Of a DNA stretch of 64,000 bases, positions 24,805 to 33,854 are shown in pieces; position 1 is the first letter of the stretch, and every line of letters starts with the position of its first letter. A program made the position numbers and the translations under genes. The stretch covers positions 1 to 64,000 of the forward strand of contig JACRJO010000026.1 in assembly GCA_016219985.1 (NCBI GenBank). The letters are read 5' to 3'. The DNA is from Sphingobacteriales bacterium. Lineage in GTDB: Bacteria; Bacteroidota; Bacteroidia; Chitinophagales; Chitinophagaceae. A model generated the notes under the pieces. The model was not told the DNA's origin. It saw nothing but the letters and a program-made list of their open reading frames with translations, and did not search any database.

Positions 24805-27800
24805 TTACCCTTTTTTTGAAACAATCACATTTAGCAAAACATCGTTAATATCAATCTCGGCGCCATCCTTTAATTCAGGCACAAATTCCAGTTTGTCGGC
24901 GAGAATTTCGGCGCAAATATAGGTTTTAAACCGGGCCAACGAATCTTTTAATCCGTCGGGGGCCATCACGGTGATGTCCACCCGGTCCGTCAACTCAAAC
25001 CCGCTGTCTTTGCGGATCTTCTGGATCCGGTTCACAAATTCCCTGGCATGTCCTTCTGCTTCCAGTTCCGGGGTTACCGTAACGTCGAGAGCTACAGTCA
25101 GGTTGCCTTTCCCTGCCACGGTCCAGCCAGGAATATCCTCGCTGCTGATCTCAACTTCAGCGATTTGTAATATTACAGGTTCGCCTTCAATTGACAAACT
25201 ATATTGACCGTCTTTTTCCAGCCGGGCTATATCTTCCTGTGCGAATTGTGCTAAAGCTGTGGATACTGCTTTCATTTTGGGGCCCAGTTTTTTACCAAGG
25301 GCCACAAAATTGGGTTTGATCTTTTTCCGGATAAAGGTATTATCCGGGTCGAGGTATTCGATCTCTTTTACATTCACCTCCGCTTTGACCAGGTTTTCCA
25401 CCTGCTGCAACTGCTCCTTCATGGCGGGGTTCATCACCGGGATCAGCACTTTCTGCAGCGGCTGGCGCACTTTGATATTTACTTTTTTCCGGAGTGACAA
25501 TACCAGGGAGGAAGCATCCTGGGCCAGCCGCATTCGTTCTTCCAGCAGGGTATCCACGGCTGTTTCATCCGGTACAGGGAAGTCCGCATGATGGATGGAA
25601 TCCACCGCGAAACGGCCGGTTACAGCGTTCAGGTTCCTGAACACAGCATCGCTGAAGAAGGGGGAAATGGGAGCGACCAGGCGGGTAATGGTCTCGAGGC
25701 ATTCGTACAGGGTCTGGTAGGCGCAGATTTTATCCTGCTCATATTCCCCTTTCCAGAAGCGGCGGCGGCACAAGCGGACATACCAGTTGCTCAGCTGTTC
25801 ATCCACAAAATCCTCGATCACGCGGCCGGCCTGTGTGGGTTCATAATCATCCATGTATTCATTCACTTTCCTCACCACGGTATTCAACGAAGAAAGGATC
25901 CAGCGGTCGATCTCGGGGCGCGATGCCACCGGGATATATGCCTCTTTAAAAGCAAACCCATCCACATTGGCATAGAGGGCGAAGAACTGGTAGGTATTGT
26001 ACAGGGTTCCAAAGAATTTACGCTGCACTTCCCGGATCCCTTCTATATCAAATTTCAGGTTGTCCCAGGGAGATGCATTCGTGATCAGGTACCAGCGGGT
26101 GGCATCGGCCCCGTATTTCTCAATGGTCTCAAACGGATCCACCACATTGCCCAGCCTTTTGCTCATCTTGTTCCCGTTCTTATCCAGCACCAGCCCGTTA
26201 CTTACCACGGTCTTGTAGGCGACTGAATCAAACACCAGGCAGGCAATGGCATGCAGGGTATAAAACCAGCCACGGGTCTGGTCCACTCCTTCTGCGATAA
26301 AATCGGCGGGGAAGGCAGCCCCCTCCAACCCTCCCCCTAAAGGAGAGGCTTTCGAAGCTGTATGATATTTGAAATAGTTTTCTGCACTCAGCGGACCAAA
26401 CTGATTTGAACTTGTATCCGGCAAGCCCCATTGGGCATAAGGCATGGCGCCGCTGTCGAACCACACATCGATCAGGTCCGGTACCCGCTTCATCGGTTTA
26501 CCGGAGGGACTGATCAGCACAATCTCATCGACATAGGGCTTGTGGAGATCCAGTGCTTCTGCTAAGAGTTTCGAGTTATGAGTTCCGAGTTGCGAGTCTG
26601 CACGTTCAGCATTTGACTTCAATTCGGCAATGCTGCCAATACAGATTTCTTCTTCACCGTCATCGGTACGCCAGACAGGCAAGGGAGTACCCCAGTAGCG
26701 GCTGCGGCTCAGGTTCCAGTCCACCATATTCTCCAGCCAGTTGCCAAAACGGCCTTCCCCGGTGGATTTGGGCTTCCAGTTGATGGTCTTGTTCAGTTCC
26801 ACCATGCGATCCCTGAGCGCCGTGGTTTTGATAAACCAGGCATCGAGCGGATAATAGAGTACGGGTTTATCTGTTCTCCAGCAATGCGGGTAACTGTGTT
26901 CGTATTTCTCTACTTTGAAAGCACGGTTCTCCTTTTTCAGTTTTACCGCGATGTCCACGTTCACATCCACGTAATTGGGATCATCCTTATAATCCTTTAC
27001 ATAACGGTTACTGAATTCTCCCATCCCGTCCACAAATTTTCCCGTCCGGTCCACCATGGTGAGCATACCGATATTGTATTTCTTCCCGACTTTATAGTCA
27101 TCGGCGCCAAAGGCCGGTGCGGTATGAACGATACCGGTACCATCTTCCGTGGTCACAAAGGCATCTACCAGCACCCGGAAGGGATCGCCACCTGCATGCG
27201 CCGGGCTGTTGGCCTCATAGGGCATCAGCTGTTCATAACGGCACTCTTCGATTGCAGCCCCCTTGAATTCAGTGATGACAGACCAGGGTAATATTTTTAC
27301 CTTCTCGTTGTAGCCCGCAAAGTCACCCTCTTTTCCTTCTTCCTTAAAGTATTTCAAAAGCAGGGCTTTAGCCAGAACAACATTTACCGGGAGATGCGTA
27401 TAGGGATTAAAGGTTTTTACCAGCACATAGTCAATATTCGCACCGACGGTCAGCCCCAGGTTGCTGGGCAGGGTCCAGGGAGTGGTGGTCCAGGCAAGGA
27501 AGAATACCTCATCCCCGTGTACCGCGTCATGAAGGAATTTGCTTTTTTCATCCTGCACGGCCCTGAACATGGCCACACAACTGGTATCCTTCACATCTTT
27601 ATACGTACCCGGCTGGTTCAGTTCATGTGAACTCAACCCGGTACCGGCTGCGGGTGAATAAGGCTGGATGCTCACACTTTCATAGAGCAATCCTTTTTTA
27701 TACAATTCACTCAGCAGCCACCAGAGTGTTTCAATATATTCATTCCTGAAAGTGATATAAGGATCGTTCAGGTCCACCCAGTACCCCATTTTGCGGGTGA

Positions 27801-28212
27801 TATCATCCCATTTATCCTTGTATCGCAATACCACTTCCCGGCATTTTTTATTATACTCTTCAACAGAGATTTTTTTACCAATATCTTCCTTGGTAATGCC
27901 CAGTTCCTTCTCCACCCCCAGTTCAATTGGCAGGCCATGGGTATCCCAGCCGCCCTTGCGTTTTACCTGGAAACCCTTCATGGTTTTGTAACGGCATACG
28001 AGATCTTTCAGGGTCCGGGATATCACGTGGTGGATCCCGGGCATTCCGTTGGCACTGGGGGGGCCCTCATAAAATACAAAAGGGGTCGCCCCTTCGCGAA
28101 GAGTAACGCTTTTTTCAAAAGCCTGGTTTTCAGCCCAGTCTGCCAGCATTTCCTGTTCAAAAGCAGGAAGATTCAGCCCGGTGAATTCTCTGTATTTTAC
28201 ACTCATAGCCAT
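24805..28212 (-). CDS. ileS: Isoleucine-tRNA ligase with two repeat-derived inserts
   Basis: 1135 residues, class I synthetase charging tRNA-Ile, with editing domain. The HIGH-equivalent is PPSANGMPGIHH (residues ~51-62); the KMSKR signature is KNGNKMSKRLGN (near 680). Editing-domain and anticodon-domain segments are present. Two segments look foreign: residues ~536-551 (ADSQLGTHNSKLLAEA), encoded by four GAGTTNN heptads, and residues ~619-633 (ASKASPLGGGLEGA), encoded by a CTCCTTTAGGGGGAGGG-type repeat. Both preserve the frame. The start at 28212 could equally be ATG 28206 (MSVKYREF). A TAACTTTG box is just upstream. Confidence 0.95.
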   Translation of the reverse strand: MAMSVKYREFTGLNLPAFEQEMLADWAENQAFEKSVTLREGATPFVFYEGPPSANGMPGIHHVISRTLKDLVCRYKTMKGFQVKRKGGWDTHGLPIELGVEKELGITKEDIGKKISVEEYNKKCREVVLRYKDKWDDITRKMGYWVDLNDPYITFRNEYIETLWWLLSELYKKGLLYESVSIQPYSPAAGTGLSSHELNQPGTYKDVKDTSCVAMFRAVQDEKSKFLHDAVHGDEVFFLAWTTTPWTLPSNLGLTVGANIDYVLVKTFNPYTHLPVNVVLAKALLLKYFKEEGKEGDFAGYNEKVKILPWSVITEFKGAAIEECRYEQLMPYEANSPAHAGGDPFRVLVDAFVTTEDGTGIVHTAPAFGADDYKVGKKYNIGMLTMVDRTGKFVDGMGEFSNRYVKDYKDDPNYVDVNVDIAVKLKKENRAFKVEKYEHSYPHCWRTDKPVLYYPLDAWFIKTTALRDRMVELNKTINWKPKSTGEGRFGNWLENMVDWNLSRSRYWGTPLPVWRTDDGEEEICIGSIAELKSNAERADSQLGTHNSKLLAEALDLHKPYVDEIVLISPSGKPMKRVPDLIDVWFDSGAMPYAQWGLPDTSSNQFGPLSAENYFKYHTASKASPLGGGLEGAAFPADFIAEGVDQTRGWFYTLHAIACLVFDSVAYKTVVSNGLVLDKNGNKMSKRLGNVVDPFETIEKYGADATRWYLITNASPWDNLKFDIEGIREVQRKFFGTLYNTYQFFALYANVDGFAFKEAYIPVASRPEIDRWILSSLNTVVRKVNEYMDDYEPTQAGRVIEDFVDEQLSNWYVRLCRRRFWKGEYEQDKICAYQTLYECLETITRLVAPISPFFSDAVFRNLNAVTGRFAVDSIHHADFPVPDETAVDTLLEERMRLAQDASSLVLSLRKKVNIKVRQPLQKVLIPVMNPAMKEQLQQVENLVKAEVNVKEIEYLDPDNTFIRKKIKPNFVALGKKLGPKMKAVSTALAQFAQEDIARLEKDGQYSLSIEGEPVILQIAEVEISSEDIPGWTVAGKGNLTVALDVTVTPELEAEGHAREFVNRIQKIRKDSGFELTDRVDITVMAPDGLKDSLARFKTYICAEILADKLEFVPELKDGAEIDINDVLLNVIVSKKG
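26312..26360. repeat. Dispersed CCTCCAACCCTCCCC-type repeat inside ileS
   Basis: The plus strand reads GCCCCCTCCAACCCTCCCCC followed by TAAAGGAGAGGC, a G-rich/C-rich repeat found widely between Bacteroidota genes. Here it is in frame in ileS, encoding ASPLGGGLEGA. Confidence 0.7.
26563..26602. repeat. GAGTTNN heptad repeat inside ileS
   Basis: 26566-26597 is four heptads (GAGTTTC, GAGTTAT, GAGTTCC, GAGTTGC) plus GAGT, matching the arms of the intergenic palindrome at 14163-14230. On the minus strand it encodes DSQLGTHNSKL in IleS. Confidence 0.75.
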
Positions 28213-28225
28213 TCTAAAATGGGGG

Positions 28226-28233
28226 CAAAGTTA
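28226..28233 (-). promoter_or_regulatory. Probable -7 box of ileS
   Basis: TAACTTTG on the minus strand, a full TAnnTTTG match, 13 bases before ATG 28212. Confidence 0.5.
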
Positions 28234-28266
28234 CGAAATAATACGGCCCTGTACGATGCAGGGGAA

Positions 28267-28298
28267 CAAAAAAGGGCTGTACCGTTCCTGGTACAACC
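28267..28298 (-). terminator. Terminator after the HmuY gene
   Basis: On the minus strand AGGGTTGTACC and GGTACAGCCCT form an 11-base stem (one G-T pair) with a six-base loop, followed by TTTTTTG. Confidence 0.8.
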
Positions 28299-28329
28299 CT
28301 GATTTCAAAGCCTGATCTGAAGTTGTCAC

Positions 28330-28989
28330 TTAGAATGTGGTGGATCCGTTAGACTGGAAAGTATAACGAAACGTGTAATAACGCTGTTCGCTGGTTTTCA
28401 CTTCATCGGTAGCCGAGGCAGAAGGAGTCACCCCGCCCCGGTAGTAATTTAAGATCTCCACTTTGGCATATTTACCGTTAGCCGTTTTAATAACCAGTAC
28501 GCGTCCGGGAATGGGGTTTAGCAGGTTAGTGGCGCCATCATAGCTGTACCAACCCTTGCCGCTTCCCTTGGTAATCGCATAGGCCGGGTAATTATCGGTT
28601 TTAAAAACAGAGTCGGCCGGTATTGTGGCCAGGTTATCAAAGGAACCCACCCATACAAATGCACCGCCGGCAGCCGGTCCGCTGGTACCGGCATTGATAC
28701 GTATCGTTGAACCGGAAAAGGCCAGGTCCCAGTTGGCGGAAGCGGAATCGGTATTGGCCACCCAGGTATTGGTACGCAGGTTAAAGAAAGAATATTTGCC
28801 CACGCCAACAGGCTGACCGCCCACCAGTCCTACGATTGTATCGGCCGGCAGATTTTTTACGGAAACGATCTTCCCGCTGACGGATACATTGAATGCATTG
28901 GGGTCAGCCGGCTGTGTAATGGTTTTGTCTTTTTTGCAGGCTGTGAATAAGACAGCCAGGGCCAGGGCGGAAATAATTGTGTTTTTCAT
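28330..28989 (-). CDS. hmuY: HmuY-family haem-binding lipoprotein
   Basis: 219 residues with a lipoprotein signal (MKNTIISALALAVLFTAC). The body is HmuY-like: SVSGKIVSVKNLPADTIVG, NLRTNTWVANTDSASANWDL (the typical SANWDLAF stretch), YAITKGSGKGWYSYDG, GRVLVIKTANGKYAKVEI and RYYTFRYTFQSNGS at the end. HmuY is an outer-surface haemophore that passes haem to the TonB receptor HmuR. It lies 44 bases after a TonB receptor gene, as expected for an hmuR-hmuY pair. Haem ligation cannot be confirmed from sequence alone. Confidence 0.85.
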   Translation of the reverse strand: MKNTIISALALAVLFTACKKDKTITQPADPNAFNVSVSGKIVSVKNLPADTIVGLVGGQPVGVGKYSFFNLRTNTWVANTDSASANWDLAFSGSTIRINAGTSGPAAGGAFVWVGSFDNLATIPADSVFKTDNYPAYAITKGSGKGWYSYDGATNLLNPIPGRVLVIKTANGKYAKVEILNYYRGGVTPSASATDEVKTSEQRYYTFRYTFQSNGSTTF

Positions 28990-29033
28990 CGCTGATTCTG
29001 TTTTATGTTTAATTAAATTGTTTACGCATTTTA

Positions 29034-31178
29034 TCAGTGAATTAAGTTGAATTGCGCCCCGAGCCAGAACATCCGGCCCGGCAGGTTCGGCAGGTTATTA
29101 ACGTCCCGGTAATTGAGCGCATTGTCCATTCCCGCCTGCAGGCGGATCCCGTTTTTGAACTGGCGGCCTGCGGAAAGGTTGAACAGGACAAATCCATCGG
29201 CAAATTCGTCATGACTATTATAAAGCCCGTTCCCGTCCGCATCCGAGACCACCCATTTACCCCGGTAGATCGCCCGGAATGTGGCAAAGAATGACTGGTC
29301 ATCATAGCAGAATTTCAGGTTCAGCATATGACGGCTGCGGTTGGGAAGCCCGCTGTATTCCCGGCGTTCCAGCAACCGGCTGTACCCGTTTTCATCCCGG
29401 GTGAATACGGATTTTGATCTTATCTTTTTCAGGTCAGCCTTATCCGCGGTATAGAGAAACTGGTAACCCGCATTTACCTGGAAGAATTTTTTCCACTCCC
29501 ACCGGACTTCCATTTCTGCACCTTCGGTATATGCATTCTTCACATTGATATAACTGAAAATCTGTGTCCCGTTGCTGCGGACCGCCACTTCCCGGGCATC
29601 GATCAGGTTTTCGATATCATTCCGGAAAAAGTTAAAGGTTATACTGAGCGGCTCAACCGGAGTATAGGTTCCTCCCGCATTCAGGCCGGTGGAATATTCG
29701 GGGGTCAGCTGTTTCAGTTTACTGTAATCTTCCCTGATCTCGGCAATCTGTCCCAGGCGGTTCAGTTCATCGATGATCTTTACCGCATCGATACTGCCAA
29801 ATACCGAATAACCGCCGGCGGCATTATTGGTGAAATTCAGGTAGAGTTGCCGGAAATCCGGGGCTTTGAAGCCCCGGCCGGCAGAGGCCTTCAAGGACAA
29901 TTTCTTACTAACGGTATAGCGCAGGGCCAGTTTGGGACTGACCGCCGCGGCAAATAATTTGTTGTCATCATACCTGATCCCGGCGATCACGGTGAATTTT
30001 TCTGACGGGGACCAATCATATTGGGCAAATCCATATCCAATCGTATTTTGTTTGCGGCTGCTCACCTCATCATAGCGGGTGCTGTTCACCTGGTCCACCG
30101 CATACCCGGCCCCCAGGGTCAGGGTCGCTTTTTCCCAGGAAATATCGGTTTGGTTTTCGGCCCGGTAAAAATGCTGGCGGAATTCGTCGTCGTACACACT
30201 GTCCGGAATTTCCCTGAATTTCAGCACCTGTGAACCATTGTAAGCCGTGGCATACAGGCGCAGGGCGGTTTTTACTTTATCCGAAAACTGGTGCACCAGT
30301 GTGCCGCTGCTGTTCAGGTCCTTATTGGCTTCTCTTCCATAGGAATTGGTAACGGCTCCATTGTTACTTACCGCGAACTCCTGTTTGATATGATCATAAG
30401 CGTGACGGATGGAGAAACTGGCCTTTGTCCGCTGGCTGATGCGGTAATTCAGCTGCAGCTGGTTGGTAAGGCGCCAGATCGGCTGCGGAACCCGCTCTGT
30501 GGAAAAAGGCCTGAAACTGACCCCGTCGAGATAATTGGCATTGGAAAAAAACTGGATCCCTATTTTATGGATCGTGGTACTGCCCTGCAGGCTGAAGTCA
30601 AGATTATCAAAGGATTTCCGGGAACCGGGAAGGGCCCAGCCCTCATCGGGGTTACCAAACCCGTAACGAAGACCGGTATTCAGTCTTTTCTTAAAGGAAT
30701 TATCCGTGATCACATTGATCACACCGGCCATGGCTTCGGATCCGTATAAACTGGAAGAGGGCCCTTTTACAATTTCAATCCGGCGGATATTGCCCACGGC
30801 CACCCGGTTCAGGTCAAGCACACCGGCCGTACGGCCCACAAGGGGTTCGCCATCCACCATGATCAGGGTATAATCCGGGTTCAGTCCCTGCATCTGCACC
30901 CCTGCGCCAAAACCATTGGTCATGTAAAGACCGGCCTGCTCCTGCAATATATCCCGGAGACGCAGGGAACCCGCCTGCTGGATCGTCCGCTGGTCGATCA
31001 GCTTTACCGGGACGGCCACATTGGTCAGTTTCCGTTCGGTCCGGGTGGCGGTCACCACCACTTCATTCAACTCTTTGGCCCGGGTGGTATCTTCCGGCCG
31101 GTAGATCCGCTGACCCTGGGCCAGTACTGACGAACCGGTGAGAATGGCGGCAATGAATAAACTGACTGTTGGTTTCAT
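29034..31178 (-). CDS. TonB-dependent receptor, probable haem receptor
   Basis: 714 residues. Signal peptide (MKPTVSLFIAAILTGSSVLA), then a plug domain (NEVVVTATRTERKLTNVAVP, IEIVKGPSSSLYGSEAMAGV), then a 22-strand barrel ending PGRMFWLGAQFNLIH. The barrel contains GRGFKAPDFRQLYLNFTN, which resembles the FRAP box of haem receptors; the NPNL partner motif was not seen. Immediately upstream of the HmuY gene on the same strand, hence probably an HmuR-like haem/haemophore receptor. A general siderophore or cobalamin (BtuB-like) receptor is the alternative. Confidence 0.85.
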   Translation of the reverse strand: MKPTVSLFIAAILTGSSVLAQGQRIYRPEDTTRAKELNEVVVTATRTERKLTNVAVPVKLIDQRTIQQAGSLRLRDILQEQAGLYMTNGFGAGVQMQGLNPDYTLIMVDGEPLVGRTAGVLDLNRVAVGNIRRIEIVKGPSSSLYGSEAMAGVINVITDNSFKKRLNTGLRYGFGNPDEGWALPGSRKSFDNLDFSLQGSTTIHKIGIQFFSNANYLDGVSFRPFSTERVPQPIWRLTNQLQLNYRISQRTKASFSIRHAYDHIKQEFAVSNNGAVTNSYGREANKDLNSSGTLVHQFSDKVKTALRLYATAYNGSQVLKFREIPDSVYDDEFRQHFYRAENQTDISWEKATLTLGAGYAVDQVNSTRYDEVSSRKQNTIGYGFAQYDWSPSEKFTVIAGIRYDDNKLFAAAVSPKLALRYTVSKKLSLKASAGRGFKAPDFRQLYLNFTNNAAGGYSVFGSIDAVKIIDELNRLGQIAEIREDYSKLKQLTPEYSTGLNAGGTYTPVEPLSITFNFFRNDIENLIDAREVAVRSNGTQIFSYINVKNAYTEGAEMEVRWEWKKFFQVNAGYQFLYTADKADLKKIRSKSVFTRDENGYSRLLERREYSGLPNRSRHMLNLKFCYDDQSFFATFRAIYRGKWVVSDADGNGLYNSHDEFADGFVLFNLSAGRQFKNGIRLQAGMDNALNYRDVNNLPNLPGRMFWLGAQFNLIH

Positions 31179-31335
31179 GTAATGATTTGTGAGAACAAAG
31201 ATTTACCAACCATTCTGCAGATTTATCATGCATTTGTCACGAAATGAGGGCAACCGGTAGTTTGACAAAAAGATGACCGGGCCGGTTTTTTAATCAGCCG
31301 CTTTCCTGATAAAGATCACCCGGTGTTTAAACAAC

Positions 31336-31377
31336 GATGGGTTGGATAATTCAGAAAATTGAATTACCCAACCCATC
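31336..31377 (-). terminator. Palindrome between the two TonB receptor genes
   Basis: GATGGGTTGGATAATTCA and TGAATTACCCAACCCATC form an 18-base stem with one mismatch. It lies just after the stop of the 31393 receptor (minus strand). The tail GTTGTTT is only weakly T-rich, so termination is probable but not certain. Confidence 0.6.
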
Positions 31378-31392
31378 AAAATCGTCTATTGA

Positions 31393-33660
31393 TTACAGTT
31401 TGATGCCTGCACTCAGGAAGAAGGATCGCCCGTCAGCGGGCAATGCCCCCGGGCCCGGGTACCCGCCTGCGCGGCGGGTAAAATAGGTTTCGTTCCCGAG
31501 GTTATTGATCCCTGCTTTTATATGCAGTTGCTTACTGAAGCGGTATACAGCGGTCAGGTCGGTTATCGTATAAGCGGGAATCAGCCCGTTTTGCCCGTTG
31601 GCGCTTGCGGCTGCCGTATTATTGGCATCTGCAAAGGCCGCCCCGGCATAACTCAGCTGGGCAGTAAGCGAAAATCCCTTATAGGTATAGGTGAGCCCGC
31701 CCCGGATTAATTGTTCCGGCGCATTCTCCACTTTTTTATTTTTCAGGTTGCTTTCCACCAGCTGGCTGGATGAATTCTTCGTGATCACTTTAAAATTGCC
31801 ATACCGGGCGTTGGTATAGCCATAGGATACAAAGAAGCTGATGTCTCCCCATTTGGATCCCGGCAGGAAGGCTTTCACCGGGTTGAATTCAATCAGGCTC
31901 TCAATCCCCCGGCTGTTGCTGCTGCCCACATTGGTCCGGTAATTATAAAAACTGCCGTCGGCACGCTGCTGCAGCACCACCCCGATCCGGTTATTGTAGC
32001 GGAGATAAAAAGCGCTTACATCAAAGAACAGGTAGTTGGAAATTTTACCCCGGTATCCCAGGTCCGCGTTGTATCCTTTGGCGTCCTGCAGGTTTTCATC
32101 AATTACATCGGTTGTGGGAGGCGCGGTAAGATCTGCAAACTGCACCGGGCGGTAGGCCTGGGTGAGATTGCCATATATTTCAGTCCCTTTTGTAAGATGA
32201 TATTCGGCGCCGATGCCCCCGAGTATAAAACCACGGCTTCTTTGCTGGTTTTGCAACCGGATCTCCGTACCCCCGCTGAACCCGTTTCGCCCCGAGGCTT
32301 TACCGGTAATAAATTCATACCGGAAGCCCGGGATCAGCAGGAGCTTTTCTTTTTCCCCGATCCGGAAAATATTTTCCGCATGCAGGGCTGCATTCACCGT
32401 ACTGAAATCAATATCCCTTGCCCAGATACCGTCGCTTACCGTCATATCATATCCCTTGCCTGTACTGCCTTTCCCGTCTGCGGCATAGCGATAAGTTGAC
32501 CCGGTGTATAAGCGGCCGCCGACAGATAAGGATCCGGTGTTTTTGCCAATCGCATAATCCCCGAGATAACGGAGCTCCAGCCCGTAGTTACGGTATTGAT
32601 CGGTATTCAGGTTACGGGGATTATATACTCCCGTGCCCGGGTTAATGCTATCTGCCGCCAGTATACCTGCGGAAGGCATAAAGCCCACACTGTTGCGGTC
32701 CCCATGAACCGCAAAAAGTTTGACATTGAGTTTTGCGTGGTCATTGAATTGATAATTGCTGATCAGGGCGGCCGTGGTCCAGGTAATATCAAACCAGTTG
32801 CGGCTGCGGAAACTCTGGCGGGTATCCTGTTTCAATTGCGCATCGGTGAGTCCCCCAGGTTGCTGGCTGCGGATATTGTTCCGCATCAGTTCCGCGCTCA
32901 GGGAAAACTGAGGGGTAAACCGGAAAGTAAAAGTGCCGAAACCGGAATTGGTATAGTAGCGGCTGTTTTGCCGGTAGCCATCCGCGTTACGGTGATCGAA
33001 GAAGGCATAGTAATGGTATTTTTTGGTTTCCCCGCCCAGGGCGTTATAACTGTTGAATAACCCGTTGCTCCCTGTTGTTTGCTGGGATTCAAATTCAAAG
33101 GGTTTATTGATCTCGCTGCCGTTCCGGAGGATATAATTCACCAGCCCGCCAAACTGCGGTCCGTATTGCAGCGAGCCCTGCCCGCGAACCACTTCGATCC
33201 GCTGTACCGCCTGCAACTGCGGGTTGTAATAGGCTTCCGGGTAACCATAAGGATCAGCCGCGATATCATACCCGTTCTGCCTTACATTAAACTCCCAGCT
33301 GCGGTTGGGACTAAGCCCGCGGGCGGCGATCCCGATCTGGATCCCGCTGCCATCACTTTCCCAGATTTGTATCCCGGGTATCTTGGCCACCACCTGCCGC
33401 ATGGTGTTGGTCACCACATTCCCGTTCACATTATCCAGTACAATGAGTGCATTCTTTTTCCCGGCATAAATGGAAGTGCCCACGATCTCCGGCATTTGCT
33501 GGATATCACTTTTGCTGTACCGGCCCACTACCGTAATATCATTGAGGTACTTGGTAACGGGTTTGGTACTGTCATCATGGAATACGCGGGGTTGCGCCTG
33601 GGAATTGGCCAGTATATTCAGGATACATAATGCTGCAGTCAGTAGTTGCTTTCTAAACAT
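31393..33660 (-). CDS. TonB-dependent receptor, FecA-like
   Basis: 755 residues. Signal peptide ending LANSQAQ; plug with NDITVVGRYSKSDIQQMPEI, IPGIQIWESDGSGIQIGIAARG and RIEVVRGQGSLQYGPQFGGLVNY, which is the FecA/ferric-siderophore type plug; barrel ends in GAGINNLGNETYFTRRAG and SFFLSAGIKL. It lacks a SusC-type carboxypeptidase extension. The neighbouring haem genes point to iron acquisition, most likely a ferric citrate or siderophore complex. No FecI/FecR regulator adjoins. Divergent from hemN. Confidence 0.88.
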   Translation of the reverse strand: MFRKQLLTAALCILNILANSQAQPRVFHDDSTKPVTKYLNDITVVGRYSKSDIQQMPEIVGTSIYAGKKNALIVLDNVNGNVVTNTMRQVVAKIPGIQIWESDGSGIQIGIAARGLSPNRSWEFNVRQNGYDIAADPYGYPEAYYNPQLQAVQRIEVVRGQGSLQYGPQFGGLVNYILRNGSEINKPFEFESQQTTGSNGLFNSYNALGGETKKYHYYAFFDHRNADGYRQNSRYYTNSGFGTFTFRFTPQFSLSAELMRNNIRSQQPGGLTDAQLKQDTRQSFRSRNWFDITWTTAALISNYQFNDHAKLNVKLFAVHGDRNSVGFMPSAGILAADSINPGTGVYNPRNLNTDQYRNYGLELRYLGDYAIGKNTGSLSVGGRLYTGSTYRYAADGKGSTGKGYDMTVSDGIWARDIDFSTVNAALHAENIFRIGEKEKLLLIPGFRYEFITGKASGRNGFSGGTEIRLQNQQRSRGFILGGIGAEYHLTKGTEIYGNLTQAYRPVQFADLTAPPTTDVIDENLQDAKGYNADLGYRGKISNYLFFDVSAFYLRYNNRIGVVLQQRADGSFYNYRTNVGSSNSRGIESLIEFNPVKAFLPGSKWGDISFFVSYGYTNARYGNFKVITKNSSSQLVESNLKNKKVENAPEQLIRGGLTYTYKGFSLTAQLSYAGAAFADANNTAAASANGQNGLIPAYTITDLTAVYRFSKQLHIKAGINNLGNETYFTRRAGGYPGPGALPADGRSFFLSAGIKL

Positions 33661-33854
33661 CTTCAGAAAATTTGAGCAAAAATGCCCGGGATTACCGGTA
33701 TTGTCCTTACGGAATCAGAAAAACTGTTTCCGCAAAGGGAAAATCTGCGGCCGGGAAGAAAGGATGACAAAGATTTGACAATCCGGCGCTCAAAATCAGT
33801 CATTTCCTGCGGCCTGCTCAGTTTTATTGCAGCCAGTAATGAACATTTTTGCAC

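Noticed and set aside
24284..24922. Gly/Ala-rich frame opposite the H1-DksA fusion
   Set aside because: It is the complement of the Lys/Ala/Pro repeats and has no independent support.
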